This document shows positions 56,339 through 64,000 of a DNA stretch of 64,000 nucleotides, piece by piece. The translations under genes were made by a program, and so were the position numbers. The number at the start of each line of letters is the position of its first letter. The first letter of the stretch is position 1. Location: NCBI RefSeq assembly GCF_047229345.1, contig NZ_JBFTER010000016.1, positions 1 through 64,000 on the forward strand, in the 5' to 3' direction. Source of the DNA: Cellulomonas_A sp047229345. Lineage in GTDB: Bacteria; Actinomycetota; Actinomycetes; Actinomycetales; Cellulomonadaceae. The notes beneath the pieces are model-generated. The model saw nothing but the letters and a program-made list of their open reading frames with translations, was not told the DNA's origin and made no database searches.

Positions 56339-58588
56339 GTGTCCCACGCCCCCTGGTCGACGGCCCCGCGCCGCCTGCGCGCCGCGGTCTCGGCCGCCGC
56401 CGCCGCCGCGGTCCTCGCCGGCCCGATGGTCCTCGCGGCTCCCGCGCAGGCCGCCCCCACGCAGGACTGGCTCCACGTCGAGGGCAACCAGATCGTCGAC
56501 GAGGCCGGCCAGGAGGTCTGGCTGACCGGCGTGAACTGGTTCGGGTTCAACGCGAGCGAGCGCGTGTTCCACGGCCTGTGGTCCGCGAACCTCGAGCAGA
56601 CGACGAAGGCCATGGCGGACCGCGGCCTCAACGTCGTGCGCGTGCCGATCTCCGCGCAGCTCCTCCTCGAGTGGTCCCAGGACACGACCGTCGCGGCACC
56701 GAACGTCAACACGTTCGCGAACCCGGACCTGGTCGGCCTGGACAACCTCGAGATCTTCGACCGGTTCCTCGAGCTGTGCGAGAAGTACGGCCTCAAGGTG
56801 TTCCTCGACCTGCACAGCGCCGAGGCGGACAACTCCGGGCACGTCTACCCGATGTGGTGGAAGGGCTCCATCACCACCGAGAAGGTCTACGAGGCGTGGG
56901 AGTGGGTCACCGCCCGGTACCGGACGAACGACACGATCATCGGCGCCGACGTCAAGAACGAGCCGCACGGCTCCTTCTCGGAGCCCGAGTTCGCGAAGTG
57001 GAACGACACCACCGACGCGGACAACTTCAAGCACTTCGCCGAGACCGCCGGCAAGCGGATCCTCGCGATCAACCCGAACCTGCTGATCTTCGTCGAGGGC
57101 ACCGCGGTGTACCCGAAGGACGGCGCGAGCTGGACGTCGAAGAACAAGGACGACTGGTACAACACGTGGTGGGGCGGGCAGCTGCGCGGCGTCGCCGACC
57201 ACCCGATCGACCTCGGGGCGAACCAGGACCAGCTCGTGTACTCCCCGCACGACTACGGCCCGCTCGTGTTCGAGCAGCCCTGGTTCACGGGCACGTGGGA
57301 CGCGACGACGCTCGAGCGCGACGTGTGGGACCCGAACTGGCTCTACATCCACAAGCAGGACATCGCACCGCTGCTCATCGGTGAGTGGGGCGGCTTCATG
57401 GACGGCGGCCCGAACCAGAAGTGGATGACGGCGCTGCGCGACCTCATCGCGAAGTACCGCCTGCACCACACGTTCTGGGTCCTCAACCCGAACTCGGGCG
57501 ACACCGGCGGGCTGCTGGGCAATGACTGGGTCTCGTGGGACGAGGCGAAGTACGCGCTCGTCGAGCCGGCGCTGTGGGCGGAGGGCGGCAAGTTCGTCAG
57601 CCTCGACCACCAGGTCAGGCTGGGTGGCGCGGCCAGCACGACCGGCATCTCGCTGAGCGAGGCGACGGGCGGCGGCGAGCCGACCGACACCACGGCGCCG
57701 TCGGTCCCGACGGGCGTGACCGTCGGCGCGACGACCGCGTCGAGCGTCGCGCTGACCTGGACCGAGTCGACCGACGCCGGCTCGGGCGTGGCGGGCTACG
57801 AGGTCTACCGCGGCACGACGCGCGTCGGGACGTCGACCTCCACGTCCTTCACCGCGACCGGGCTCACGGCGGACACCGCCTACTCCTTCACGGTGCGGGC
57901 CACGGACCGCGTGGGCAACGTCTCCGCCGCCTCGGCCGCGGTGACCGCCCGCACCAGGGCCGCCACCACGCCGACCGACACCACGGCACCGAGCGTGCCG
58001 ACGGGGCTGCGGGCCGGCACAGGCACCTCCACGTCGGTGGCTCTCGCCTGGGACGCCTCGACCGACGAGGCGGGCGGCAGCGGGGTCACCGGGTACGACG
58101 TGTACCGCGGGACGACGCTCGTCGGCACCAGCACGACGACCACGCTCGGGGTGAGCGGGCTCAGCCCCGCCACGGCGCACACCTTCACGGTCCGCGCCAA
58201 GGACGTCGCCGGGAACGTCTCGGCCGCGTCGGCGCCGCTCGCGGTGACCACGCCGCCGGACCGGGCCACGGGTGCGTGCACCGTGAGGTACACCGCGAAC
58301 GGCTGGAACGCCGGCTTCACGGGGACCGTGCGGCTCACGAACACCGGCACCTCGGCGCTGTCGAGCTGGTCGCTCGGGTTCGCGTTCCCGTCGGGGCAGA
58401 CGGTGACGCAGGGCTGGAGCGCGACGTGGGCCCAGACCGGGACCGCCGTCACCGCGACGTCGTTGCCCTGGAACGGGAGCCTCGCACCCGGCGCGAGCGT
58501 CGAGATCGGCTTCAACGGCGCCCACACCGGGACCAACACCGCACCCACCGCGTTCACGCTGAACGGAGCGACGTGCACCGCCGGCTGA
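56339..58588 (+). CDS. Secreted GH5 endoglucanase with two FN3 modules and CBM2
   Basis: The 749-residue enzyme cleaves cellulose internally with retention. Signal peptide about 1-38 (LAAPAQA). GH5 domain (about 40-440) with GVNWFGFNAS, the acid/base glutamate in DVKNEPHGSFSE and the nucleophile glutamate in LLIGEWGGFMDG, and VLNPNSGDTGG. FN3 modules start near residues 450 and 547; CBM2 from about 642 (TANGWNAGF, SSWSLGF, TQGWSATW). Same layout as CenD of C. fimi. GTG start: GGAGGA with 7 nt spacing. It has its own terminator and lies behind the GH6 terminator, so it is transcribed separately. Confidence 0.95.
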   Translation: MSHAPWSTAPRRLRAAVSAAAAAAVLAGPMVLAAPAQAAPTQDWLHVEGNQIVDEAGQEVWLTGVNWFGFNASERVFHGLWSANLEQTTKAMADRGLNVVRVPISAQLLLEWSQDTTVAAPNVNTFANPDLVGLDNLEIFDRFLELCEKYGLKVFLDLHSAEADNSGHVYPMWWKGSITTEKVYEAWEWVTARYRTNDTIIGADVKNEPHGSFSEPEFAKWNDTTDADNFKHFAETAGKRILAINPNLLIFVEGTAVYPKDGASWTSKNKDDWYNTWWGGQLRGVADHPIDLGANQDQLVYSPHDYGPLVFEQPWFTGTWDATTLERDVWDPNWLYIHKQDIAPLLIGEWGGFMDGGPNQKWMTALRDLIAKYRLHHTFWVLNPNSGDTGGLLGNDWVSWDEAKYALVEPALWAEGGKFVSLDHQVRLGGAASTTGISLSEATGGGEPTDTTAPSVPTGVTVGATTASSVALTWTESTDAGSGVAGYEVYRGTTRVGTSTSTSFTATGLTADTAYSFTVRATDRVGNVSAASAAVTARTRAATTPTDTTAPSVPTGLRAGTGTSTSVALAWDASTDEAGGSGVTGYDVYRGTTLVGTSTTTTLGVSGLSPATAHTFTVRAKDVAGNVSAASAPLAVTTPPDRATGACTVRYTANGWNAGFTGTVRLTNTGTSALSSWSLGFAFPSGQTVTQGWSATWAQTGTAVTATSLPWNGSLAPGASVEIGFNGAHTGTNTAPTAFTLNGATCTAG

Positions 58589-58604
58589 CCGCCGGCCCCT
58601 GAGC

Positions 58605-58643
58605 ACAGGTGCGGGGGGCGGGCGGATCGCCCCCCGCACCTGT
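58605..58643 (+). terminator. Terminator behind the GH5 gene
   Basis: ACAGGTGCGGGGGGC (58605-58619), 9-nt loop, and its reverse complement (58629-58643). A 15-bp perfect stem. Confidence 0.85.
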
Positions 58644-58682
58644 CCCCACGTGTCACCCCCCGTGAAGTCCGGGTGACAGCAG

Positions 58683-58728
58683 CGAGGCCCCGCGCGACCG
58701 GTCCCCCCACCGGCCGCGCGGGGCCTCG
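58683..58728 (-). terminator. Terminator for the PLP lyase gene
   Basis: A stem with 19-base arms (58683-58701 and 58710-58728), one mismatch, 8-nt loop, 10 nt after the lyase stop on the minus strand. Confidence 0.8.
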
Positions 58729-58737
58729 TGCGTGCGG

Positions 58738-59790
58738 TCAGACGCGTGCCAGCTCGGCCTCGAGCGCCGCGACGAAGCCGTCGACGTCGTCCTCGGTGGT
58801 GTCGAACGAGCACATCCAGCGCACCGCGCCCGTGGCGCGGTCCCAGTCGTAGAAGCGCCGGACCTCACGCAGCCGCTCCGCGACCGGCGGCGGGACGGCC
58901 GCGAACACCGCGTTGGCCTGGGTCGGCAGCGTCAAGGTGACGCCGTCGAGCCGCTCGACGCCGGCGCGGAGCCGGGCCGCCATCGCGTTGGCCCGCCGGG
59001 CCGAGCGCAGCCACAGGTCGTCCTCGAAGAGCGCGACGAGCTGGGCGGAGACGAACCGCATCTTCGACGCGAGCTGCATGTCGATCTTGCGCAGGAAGTC
59101 CACCCCGGTCACGGCCGCGGGGTCGAGCACGACGACGGCCTCGCCGAACATCGCGCCGTTCTTCGTCCCGCCGAGCGACACGAGGTCCACGCCCGCGTCG
59201 GTCGTGAACGCGCGCAGCGGCACGTCGAGCCACGCGGCAGCGTTCGCGATCCGGGCGCCGTCCAGGTGCACGCGCATCCCGAGGCCGTGCGCGTGCTCGG
59301 TGAGCGCCCGGATCTCGTCGGGGGTGTACGTCGTCCCGAGCTCGGTCGACTGGGTGAGCGAGACGACGCCGGGCTGGGCCCGGTGCTCGTCGCCCCACCC
59401 CCACGCGTGGCGGGCGACGAGCTCGGGGGTGAGCTTGCCGTCGGGCGTCGGGACGGTCAGCAGCTTGAGGCCGCCCACCCGCTCCGGGGCGGCGTTCTCG
59501 TCGGTGTTGATGTGCGCGGTCTCGGCGCAGATCACGGCGCCCCAGCGCGGGAGCGCCGCCTGCAGCGCGAGCACGTTGGCGCCCGTGCCGTTGAACACGG
59601 GGTAGGCGCGCGCGCCGGGGCCGAAGTGCCGGGCGACGACCTCCTGGAGGTGCGCGGTGTACGCGTCGCCGCCGTACGCGGTCTGGTGACCGCCGTTCGC
59701 GGCCGCGATCGCAGCGAGGACCTCGGGGTGCACCCCGGCGTAGTTGTCGGACGCGAGCTCGCGCCGCTCGGTGTCGTGCAGTCGGTTCAC
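58738..59790 (-). CDS. Threonine aldolase family PLP lyase
   Basis: The 350-residue protein is a fold type I PLP enzyme of the beta-eliminating lyase / low-specificity threonine aldolase group, which splits threonine or allo-threonine to glycine and acetaldehyde. Visible: DNYAGVHPEVLAAI at the N-terminus, AETAHINTDENAAPERVGG, HLDGARIANAAAW and the PLP lysine in SLGGTKNGAMFGEAVV. Length fits. The substrate is inferred from the family. Confidence 0.92.
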   Translation of the reverse strand: MNRLHDTERRELASDNYAGVHPEVLAAIAAANGGHQTAYGGDAYTAHLQEVVARHFGPGARAYPVFNGTGANVLALQAALPRWGAVICAETAHINTDENAAPERVGGLKLLTVPTPDGKLTPELVARHAWGWGDEHRAQPGVVSLTQSTELGTTYTPDEIRALTEHAHGLGMRVHLDGARIANAAAWLDVPLRAFTTDAGVDLVSLGGTKNGAMFGEAVVVLDPAAVTGVDFLRKIDMQLASKMRFVSAQLVALFEDDLWLRSARRANAMAARLRAGVERLDGVTLTLPTQANAVFAAVPPPVAERLREVRRFYDWDRATGAVRWMCSFDTTEDDVDGFVAALEAELARV

Positions 59791-59938
59791 GCGCCCCAGT
59801 CTCTCCCACGCCGGCGCCCGGTCCGTGCGGCGGGGACGCGGCCGGGGTCACGACACCGTGCGGCGGGCGTCGCGGGCTCCCGGACGCGGCCGGACGCGCG
59901 ACGCGCTCGCGGTCGACCGCTCGATGCGGTCCGGGGCG

Positions 59939-60352
59939 TCAGTGCTGCGCGGCGCGCGCCGCGCGGCAGTCCGCGCACGTGCCGACGAGCTCGATGGTGT
60001 GCTCGACGTCGACGAACGCGTGCGCGGCGGCGATCTGGTCCGCCCACGTCTCCGCGGCGGGCCCGTCGATCTCGACGGTACGTCCGCAGTACCGGCACAC
60101 GAGGTGGTGGTGGTGGCTGCCGCGGCGCTCGCACCGGCGGTACACCGACTCGCCGTCCTCGCTGCGCAGCACGTCGACCTCGCCGCTCTCCGTGAGCGAC
60201 TGCACCGCGCGGTAGACGGTCGCCAGACCCGTCGAGGACCCCTGGGCGCGCAGCAGCTCGTGGAGCTGCTGCGCGCTGCGGAACTCGTCGAGCCCGTCGA
60301 GGAGCGCGAGGATCTCCGCACGCTGGCGCGTGTTGCGCTGGATCACGGCCAC
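59939..60352 (-). CDS. zur: Fur-family zinc uptake regulator Zur
   Basis: The 137-residue protein closely resembles FurB/Zur of M. tuberculosis: NTRQRAEILALLDGLDEFRSAQQLHELLR, STGLATVYRAVQSL as recognition helix, GESVYRRCERRGSHHHHLVC with the zinc-sensing residues, CRYCGRTVEI and CADC at the C-terminus as structural zinc cysteines. With zinc it represses uptake genes. GGAGGAG lies just before the GTG. No zinc uptake genes are adjacent in the window. Confidence 0.9.
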   Translation of the reverse strand: MAVIQRNTRQRAEILALLDGLDEFRSAQQLHELLRAQGSSTGLATVYRAVQSLTESGEVDVLRSEDGESVYRRCERRGSHHHHLVCRYCGRTVEIDGPAAETWADQIAAAHAFVDVEHTIELVGTCADCRAARAAQH

Positions 60353-60650
60353 GGGTTCTCCTCCGTCCGGTCACGCCGCGGGTGGGGGTGCGGCCGGGAC
60401 GAACCGTCCGCACCGGCGATTCTAGGCGAGCGGCACGTGCAGGCCCGGCGCGCGTGGGAGGACACGGTCGTGCGCGGCAGGTTCGTGTGCGCGTCCGTGC
60501 GCGGCTGGTCCGTGCGCGCACAGGAACGCGGAGCCGGTCTCCCGCGGGTGCACCGGGCACACGTGGCGCCGCACGGCGCGGGCCCCCGTGCGGTCAGCAC
60601 GAGGGCCCGGGCCGGTCGGGCGCCCGGATGCGGCGCCCGTGGGTGTGCGA

Positions 60651-60932
60651 CTACTTGGCGACGGCGCGCTTGAGGGCGCTGCCGGCCGTGAGCTTCACGC
60701 GGTAGCCGGCGGGGATCTCGAGCTTCTCGCCGGTCTGCGGGTTGATGCCGGTACGAGCGGAACGGTCCGCACGGGAGACTGCGAGCAGCCCGGGGATGGT
60801 GACGCTCTCGCCGGCGGAGAGCTGCTCGACCAGGACCTCCTGGAAGGCCTTGAGCGCCGCGTCGGCGGCGGTGTTGGTCAGACCCGCCTTGGCGGCGATG
60901 GCCTGGACGAGCTCGGTGCGGTTCACGCTCAC
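60651..60932 (-). CDS. hup: HU-family DNA-binding protein
   Basis: The 93-residue protein is a standard HU: VNRTELVQAIAAKAGLTNTA, the core ESVTIPGLLAVSRADRSART, the arm motif GINPQTGEKLEIPAG and the end VKLTAGSALKRAVAK. It bends and compacts DNA as a dimer. It lacks the long Lys/Ala-rich tail of mycobacterial HupB. AAGGAG upstream of the GTG. Confidence 0.95.
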   Translation of the reverse strand: MSVNRTELVQAIAAKAGLTNTAADAALKAFQEVLVEQLSAGESVTIPGLLAVSRADRSARTGINPQTGEKLEIPAGYRVKLTAGSALKRAVAK

Positions 60933-61095
60933 GGGATGTGCTCCTTGTAGGTCGGACGTGCCTGCCCGGGCGACACGCCCGGACGTTCAGGCCGCACCCG
61001 TGGCGGCGGGGTGGGGACCCCTCCGCCGTCGGCCTGTCGCGGACGACCTTAGTGGCCGCTCAGGCTCGCGCACGCCAGGACGGGCGTCGCGCTCG

Positions 61096-62148
61096 TCACC
61101 CGACCAGGCGCTGCGCCCGGTCGAGGAGCCGCTCGACGGGCCACGCGCACACGATCCGGTCCGGGCCCAGGCCGTGCCGGGCGGCGCGCTCGCAGCCGCT
61201 GACCTGCCAATCGAGCTGTCCCGGGGCGTGCGCGTCGGAGTCGATCGTGAACACGCACCCGGCCTCGATCGCGACGTCGAGCAGCGCGTGCGGCGGGTCC
61301 AGCCGGTCGGGGCGGCTGTTGATCTCGACCGCGACGCCGTGCGCGGCGCACGCCTCGAACACCGCGCGGGCGTCGAACTCGCTCTCGGGCCGCGGTCGTC
61401 CGGTGAGGCGCCGGCCCGTGCAGTGCCCCAGGACGTCGGTGCGCGGGTCGCTGACCGCCGCGACCATGCGCCGGGTCATCTCGTCGCGCCCCATCCGCAG
61501 CTTCGAGTGCACCGACGCGACGACCACGTCGAGCTCGTCGAGCAGGTCGGGGTCCTGGTCGAGGGACCCGTCGTCGAGGATGTCGACCTCGATCCCCGTG
61601 AGCACCCGGAACGGCCCGACCGCGCGGTTCAGCGCCGCGACCTGCTCGAGCTGAGCCCGCAGCCGCGCGGCGCTCAGCCCGTTCGCGACCGTGAGGCGCG
61701 GCGAGTGGTCCGTGATCGCCAGGTACTCGTGGCCCAGGTCGATCGCCGCGAGCACCATCTCCTGCAGCGGGCTCGACCCGTCGCTCGCCTCGGTGTGCGC
61801 GTGCAGGTCCCCGCGCAGCGCCGCCCGGAGCTCGGCCCCCGGGCCGGTGTCCGACGCGCGTGCCCCGAGGCGCCGCTCGAGGTCGGCGAGGTAGTCGACC
61901 GCTCCCCCGGCCGCCACGTTCGCCGCGACCTGCGCCGTGCGGGCGCCGACGCCCGGGAGGTCGGTCAGGGTCCCTGCTGCGACGCGGGCCTCGACCTCGT
62001 CGTCTCCGAGCCGCTCGATCGCGCGCGCCGCCCCGCGGAACGCCTCCGCCCGGTACCCGCTCTCCTGCGCCCGCTCCAGCAGGAACGCGACACGGCGCAG
62101 CGTCGCGACGACACGCTCGCGCAGGTCGCCCGTCGAGGCGTCCCCCAC
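61096..62148 (-). CDS. HhH/PHP-domain protein (PolX-like without polymerase palm)
   Basis: The 350-residue protein has an N-terminal helical domain (about 1-95) like the 8-kDa domain of family X polymerases, with the helix-hairpin-helix LTDLPGVGARTAQV, and a C-terminal PHP phosphoesterase domain with GDLHAHTEASDG, AITDHSP, GIEVDILDDGSL, ASVHSKL, LGHCTGRR and DSDAHAPGQ as metal ligands. The palm and fingers of PolX are missing. The GTG lies 4 nt after the stop of ku, so both are cotranscribed. It may clean or remove damaged ends in end-joining; this is inference. Confidence 0.85.
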   Translation of the reverse strand: MGDASTGDLRERVVATLRRVAFLLERAQESGYRAEAFRGAARAIERLGDDEVEARVAAGTLTDLPGVGARTAQVAANVAAGGAVDYLADLERRLGARASDTGPGAELRAALRGDLHAHTEASDGSSPLQEMVLAAIDLGHEYLAITDHSPRLTVANGLSAARLRAQLEQVAALNRAVGPFRVLTGIEVDILDDGSLDQDPDLLDELDVVVASVHSKLRMGRDEMTRRMVAAVSDPRTDVLGHCTGRRLTGRPRPESEFDARAVFEACAAHGVAVEINSRPDRLDPPHALLDVAIEAGCVFTIDSDAHAPGQLDWQVSGCERAARHGLGPDRIVCAWPVERLLDRAQRLVG

Positions 62149-62152
62149 GGCC

Positions 62153-63235
62153 TCAGGACGCCCGGCGCCGCGACGCCGTCTTCGCGGGCTCCTTCGCAGC
62201 GCTCGACCGCGCCGTCGACGCGCGCTTCTTCGGGGCCGCGGCCGCGTCGCCGTCGTCGTCGGCCTTCGTGCGGCGCGACCTCGTGCTCGCGGCGGGGGCG
62301 TCGTCCTCGGCGCTCGCGGACGCCTTCGACGCGCGCTTCGCCGCCGGCTTGCGCCCCGCACCTGCGTCGCCGTCCTCGTCCGACGAGGCCCGCGTGCGCT
62401 TCGCCGGTGCCGGCTCCTCCGCCCCGGTGTCCGCCGCCGCACCGCCGCGCCCCGCGCGGGCCTTCTCGACGCTGCGCTGCAGCGCCGCGAGCAGGTCGAC
62501 CACCTCGCCGCCCGTGCTCTCGTCCTTCGCGGCCGTCGCCGGGACCTGGCGCGTGCTGCCCGACGAGACCTTCGACTCGATGAGCTGCTCGAGCGCCGCC
62601 TGGTAGGAGTCCTCGAAGCCCGAGGGGTCGAAGTCCCCCGCGAGCGACTCGACGAGGGACGACGCCATCGCGAGCTCCTGCGGGCGCACCGTGACGTCGG
62701 TGTCGAGGATCGGGAAGTCCGCCTCGCGCACCTCGTCGGGCCACAGCAGCGTCTGCAGGCAGATGACGTTGTCGCGCACCCGGAGCACCGCCATCGACTC
62801 CCGCTGACGCAGGGCGACCTTGACGACGGCCATCCGGTCGCTCGCCTCGAGGGCCTCGCGCAGCAGCGCGTAGGGCTTGGCGGACGTCTTCTCCGGCTCG
62901 AGGTAGTACGTCTTCGCGAGCAGGATCGGGTCGACCTGCTCGGACGGCACGAACTCGACGACCGAGATCTCGCGCTCGGTCGCGAGCGGCAGCTCCGCGA
63001 GGTCCTGGTCGGTCAGCATCACGAGCTCGCCCTCGTCCGTCTCGTAGCCCTTGGCGATGTCGCTGAACTGGACGGTCTCGCCGCACACGCTGCACACCTT
63101 GCGGTACCGGATCCGCCCGCCGTCGTCCTTGTGCACCTGGTGCAGCGGGACCTCGTGCTCGCCGGTGGCCGCGTAGAGCTTCACCGGGACGTTGACCAGA
63201 CCGAAGGCGACGGCACCCTTCCAGATGGCACGCAC
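62153..63235 (-). CDS. ku: Non-homologous end-joining protein Ku
   Basis: Ku binds double-strand DNA ends as a ring-shaped dimer and recruits LigD. The 360-residue protein starts MRAIWKGAVAFGLVNVPVKLY and has the core with YLEPEKTSAKPYALLREAL and ELAMASSLVESL. The last 110 residues are Lys-, Arg- and Ala-rich and probably bind DNA, as in other actinobacterial Ku proteins. GAGGAGG lies before the GTG. The gene diverges from the ligase gene. Confidence 0.95.
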   Translation of the reverse strand: MRAIWKGAVAFGLVNVPVKLYAATGEHEVPLHQVHKDDGGRIRYRKVCSVCGETVQFSDIAKGYETDEGELVMLTDQDLAELPLATEREISVVEFVPSEQVDPILLAKTYYLEPEKTSAKPYALLREALEASDRMAVVKVALRQRESMAVLRVRDNVICLQTLLWPDEVREADFPILDTDVTVRPQELAMASSLVESLAGDFDPSGFEDSYQAALEQLIESKVSSGSTRQVPATAAKDESTGGEVVDLLAALQRSVEKARAGRGGAAADTGAEEPAPAKRTRASSDEDGDAGAGRKPAAKRASKASASAEDDAPAASTRSRRTKADDDGDAAAAPKKRASTARSSAAKEPAKTASRRRAS

Positions 63236-63335
63236 CGACGACCACCTCCTCGAGCTCCGTGTCGCGCAGCCTCGCCGGTCCGCAGAGCGCGCTCGAGCGC
63301 GCGCCGAACACGGCCTACCTGGGCAGGATGGACCC

Positions 63336-64000
63336 GTGCAGCCCATGCTCGCCACCCCTACGACCTCCGGGTCACCCCTGCCGAGCGGGCCGGGGTGGGC
63401 GTTCGAGATCAAGTGGGACGGGGTCCGGGTGCTCGCCGACACCACCGGCGGGCGCCTGCGGCTGCACGCACGCAGCGGCCGGGAGGTCACCGTCGCCTAC
63501 CCCGAGCTCGCCGCGCTCGCGGACCTCCCGGGTGCCGTGCTCGACGGTGAGGTGGTCGCGATGGCCGACGGGATCCCGTCGTTCGAGGCGCTCGCCTCCC
63601 GCATGCACGTGCGCGACGCGGCCCGGGCGGCTGCCCTCTCCCGCACGCTGCCGGTGAGCTACCTCGTGTTCGACGTCCTGCAGCTCTACGGCGTCGACGT
63701 GACCCGCCGGACGTTCGACGAGCGCCGCGCGACGCTCGAGCGCCTCGACCTCCCGGCGCCCGCGACGCTCTCCCCCGTCTACCCCGACGGTCCCGACCTG
63801 TGGGAGGTCACGCGCGCGCACGGGCTCGAGGGCGTCGTCGCGAAGCGCCGCTCCTCGACCTACCAGCCCGGCCGACGTTCACCCGACTGGCTCAAGGCCG
63901 CGCACCGCTCGACACGCACCGCGCTCGTCGCCGGCTGGCGCCCCGAGACGACCGGCTCGGGCCGGCTCGGGGCGGTGCACCTCGCCGCGCCCGCCGCCGA
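63336..64000 (+). CDS. ligD: ATP-dependent DNA ligase (LigD-type), 3' end outside window
   Basis: 221 residues are visible before the window ends. The adenylation domain has the lysine motif EIKWDGVRVLA, LDGEVVAM (motif III region), LVFDVLQLYG and EGVVAKRRSSTYQPGRRS with the C-terminal side DWLKA. By its neighbour Ku it is the end-joining ligase. Polymerase and nuclease domains of a full LigD would have to be encoded after this region or elsewhere, since the protein starts directly with the ligase domain. The GTG at 63336 is chosen because MQPMLAT fits the family start; no ribosome binding site is visible and CAGGAT lies 6 nt upstream. Confidence 0.9.
   Translation, partial: MQPMLATPTTSGSPLPSGPGWAFEIKWDGVRVLADTTGGRLRLHARSGREVTVAYPELAALADLPGAVLDGEVVAMADGIPSFEALASRMHVRDAARAAALSRTLPVSYLVFDVLQLYGVDVTRRTFDERRATLERLDLPAPATLSPVYPDGPDLWEVTRAHGLEGVVAKRRSSTYQPGRRSPDWLKAAHRSTRTALVAGWRPETTGSGRLGAVHLAAPAA

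Noticed and set aside
55922..58813. A 963-codon minus-strand frame across both cellulases
   Set aside because: Covers a perfect terminator and two unrelated genes on the other strand; composition is that of a shadow.

Overview
The window is chromosomal DNA from a very G+C-rich actinobacterium, most likely a Cellulomonas or a close relative in the Micrococcales. The reasons are actinobacterial marker sets (PafB/PafC-TatA/TatC-HelY, RbpA, the PgsA-DUF881-Sbp-DUF881-GarA-FtsR block, Zur, a Ku/LigD pair), many GTG starts, and two secreted cellulases (GH6 and GH5) that share the order catalytic domain, two fibronectin type III modules, family 2 cellulose-binding module. The GH5 enzyme has the layout known for CenD of Cellulomonas fimi. 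No tRNA, rRNA or CRISPR array was seen.

Layout. 1-8.5 kb: end of rsmB, rpe, then an FMN-riboswitch-led riboflavin operon (ribD-ribE-ribBA-ribH-ribM) with overlapping genes, then hisE and hisG. 8.5-21.8 kb: a PH-domain membrane protein, a DUF3866 protein divergent from pafB-pafC, a small membrane protein, tatA-tatC, a lipid kinase, the Ski2-like helicase helY, an amidohydrolase and lnt. 22-26.7 kb (minus strand): rbpA behind a sigma-R/SigH-like promoter, an unknown protein, an ABC exporter and a YbdK-type carboxylate-amine ligase. 26.8-31.3 kb: an accessory segment with a degenerate tyrosine recombinase, an intact tyrosine recombinase, a secreted HAF-repeat protein and almost 1 kb without a credible gene but with several repeats and palindromes. 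31.3-34.8 kb: SRPBCC and ArsR stress or accessory genes, a GNAT acetyltransferase, an MBL-fold hydrolase. 34.8-45.5 kb: pyruvate carboxylase, an orphan ParA, and the conserved MerR/DUF151/FtsR/GarA/DUF881/PgsA block. 45.7-49.7 kb: an RNB ribonuclease, a CoA-binding protein and a DEAD-box helicase. 49.8-58.6 kb: a cellulose-utilisation locus with a cytosolic LacI-like/PAS/degenerate GGDEF protein, a divergent LacI repressor and the two cellulases. 58.7-64 kb: a PLP lyase, Zur, HU, and a double-strand-break repair group (HhH-PHP protein, Ku, divergent LigD-type ligase cut by the window end).

How the genes work together. The riboflavin operon makes and probably imports flavin under FMN control. 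PafBC is a DNA-damage regulator and the Ku/LigD group rejoins DNA ends. Tat and Lnt serve the envelope. The two cellulases attack cellulose outside the cell and are probably controlled by the neighbouring LacI regulator. At least eleven genes start 6-7 nt downstream of a TANNNT hexamer with no ribosome binding site, which indicates widespread leaderless transcription.
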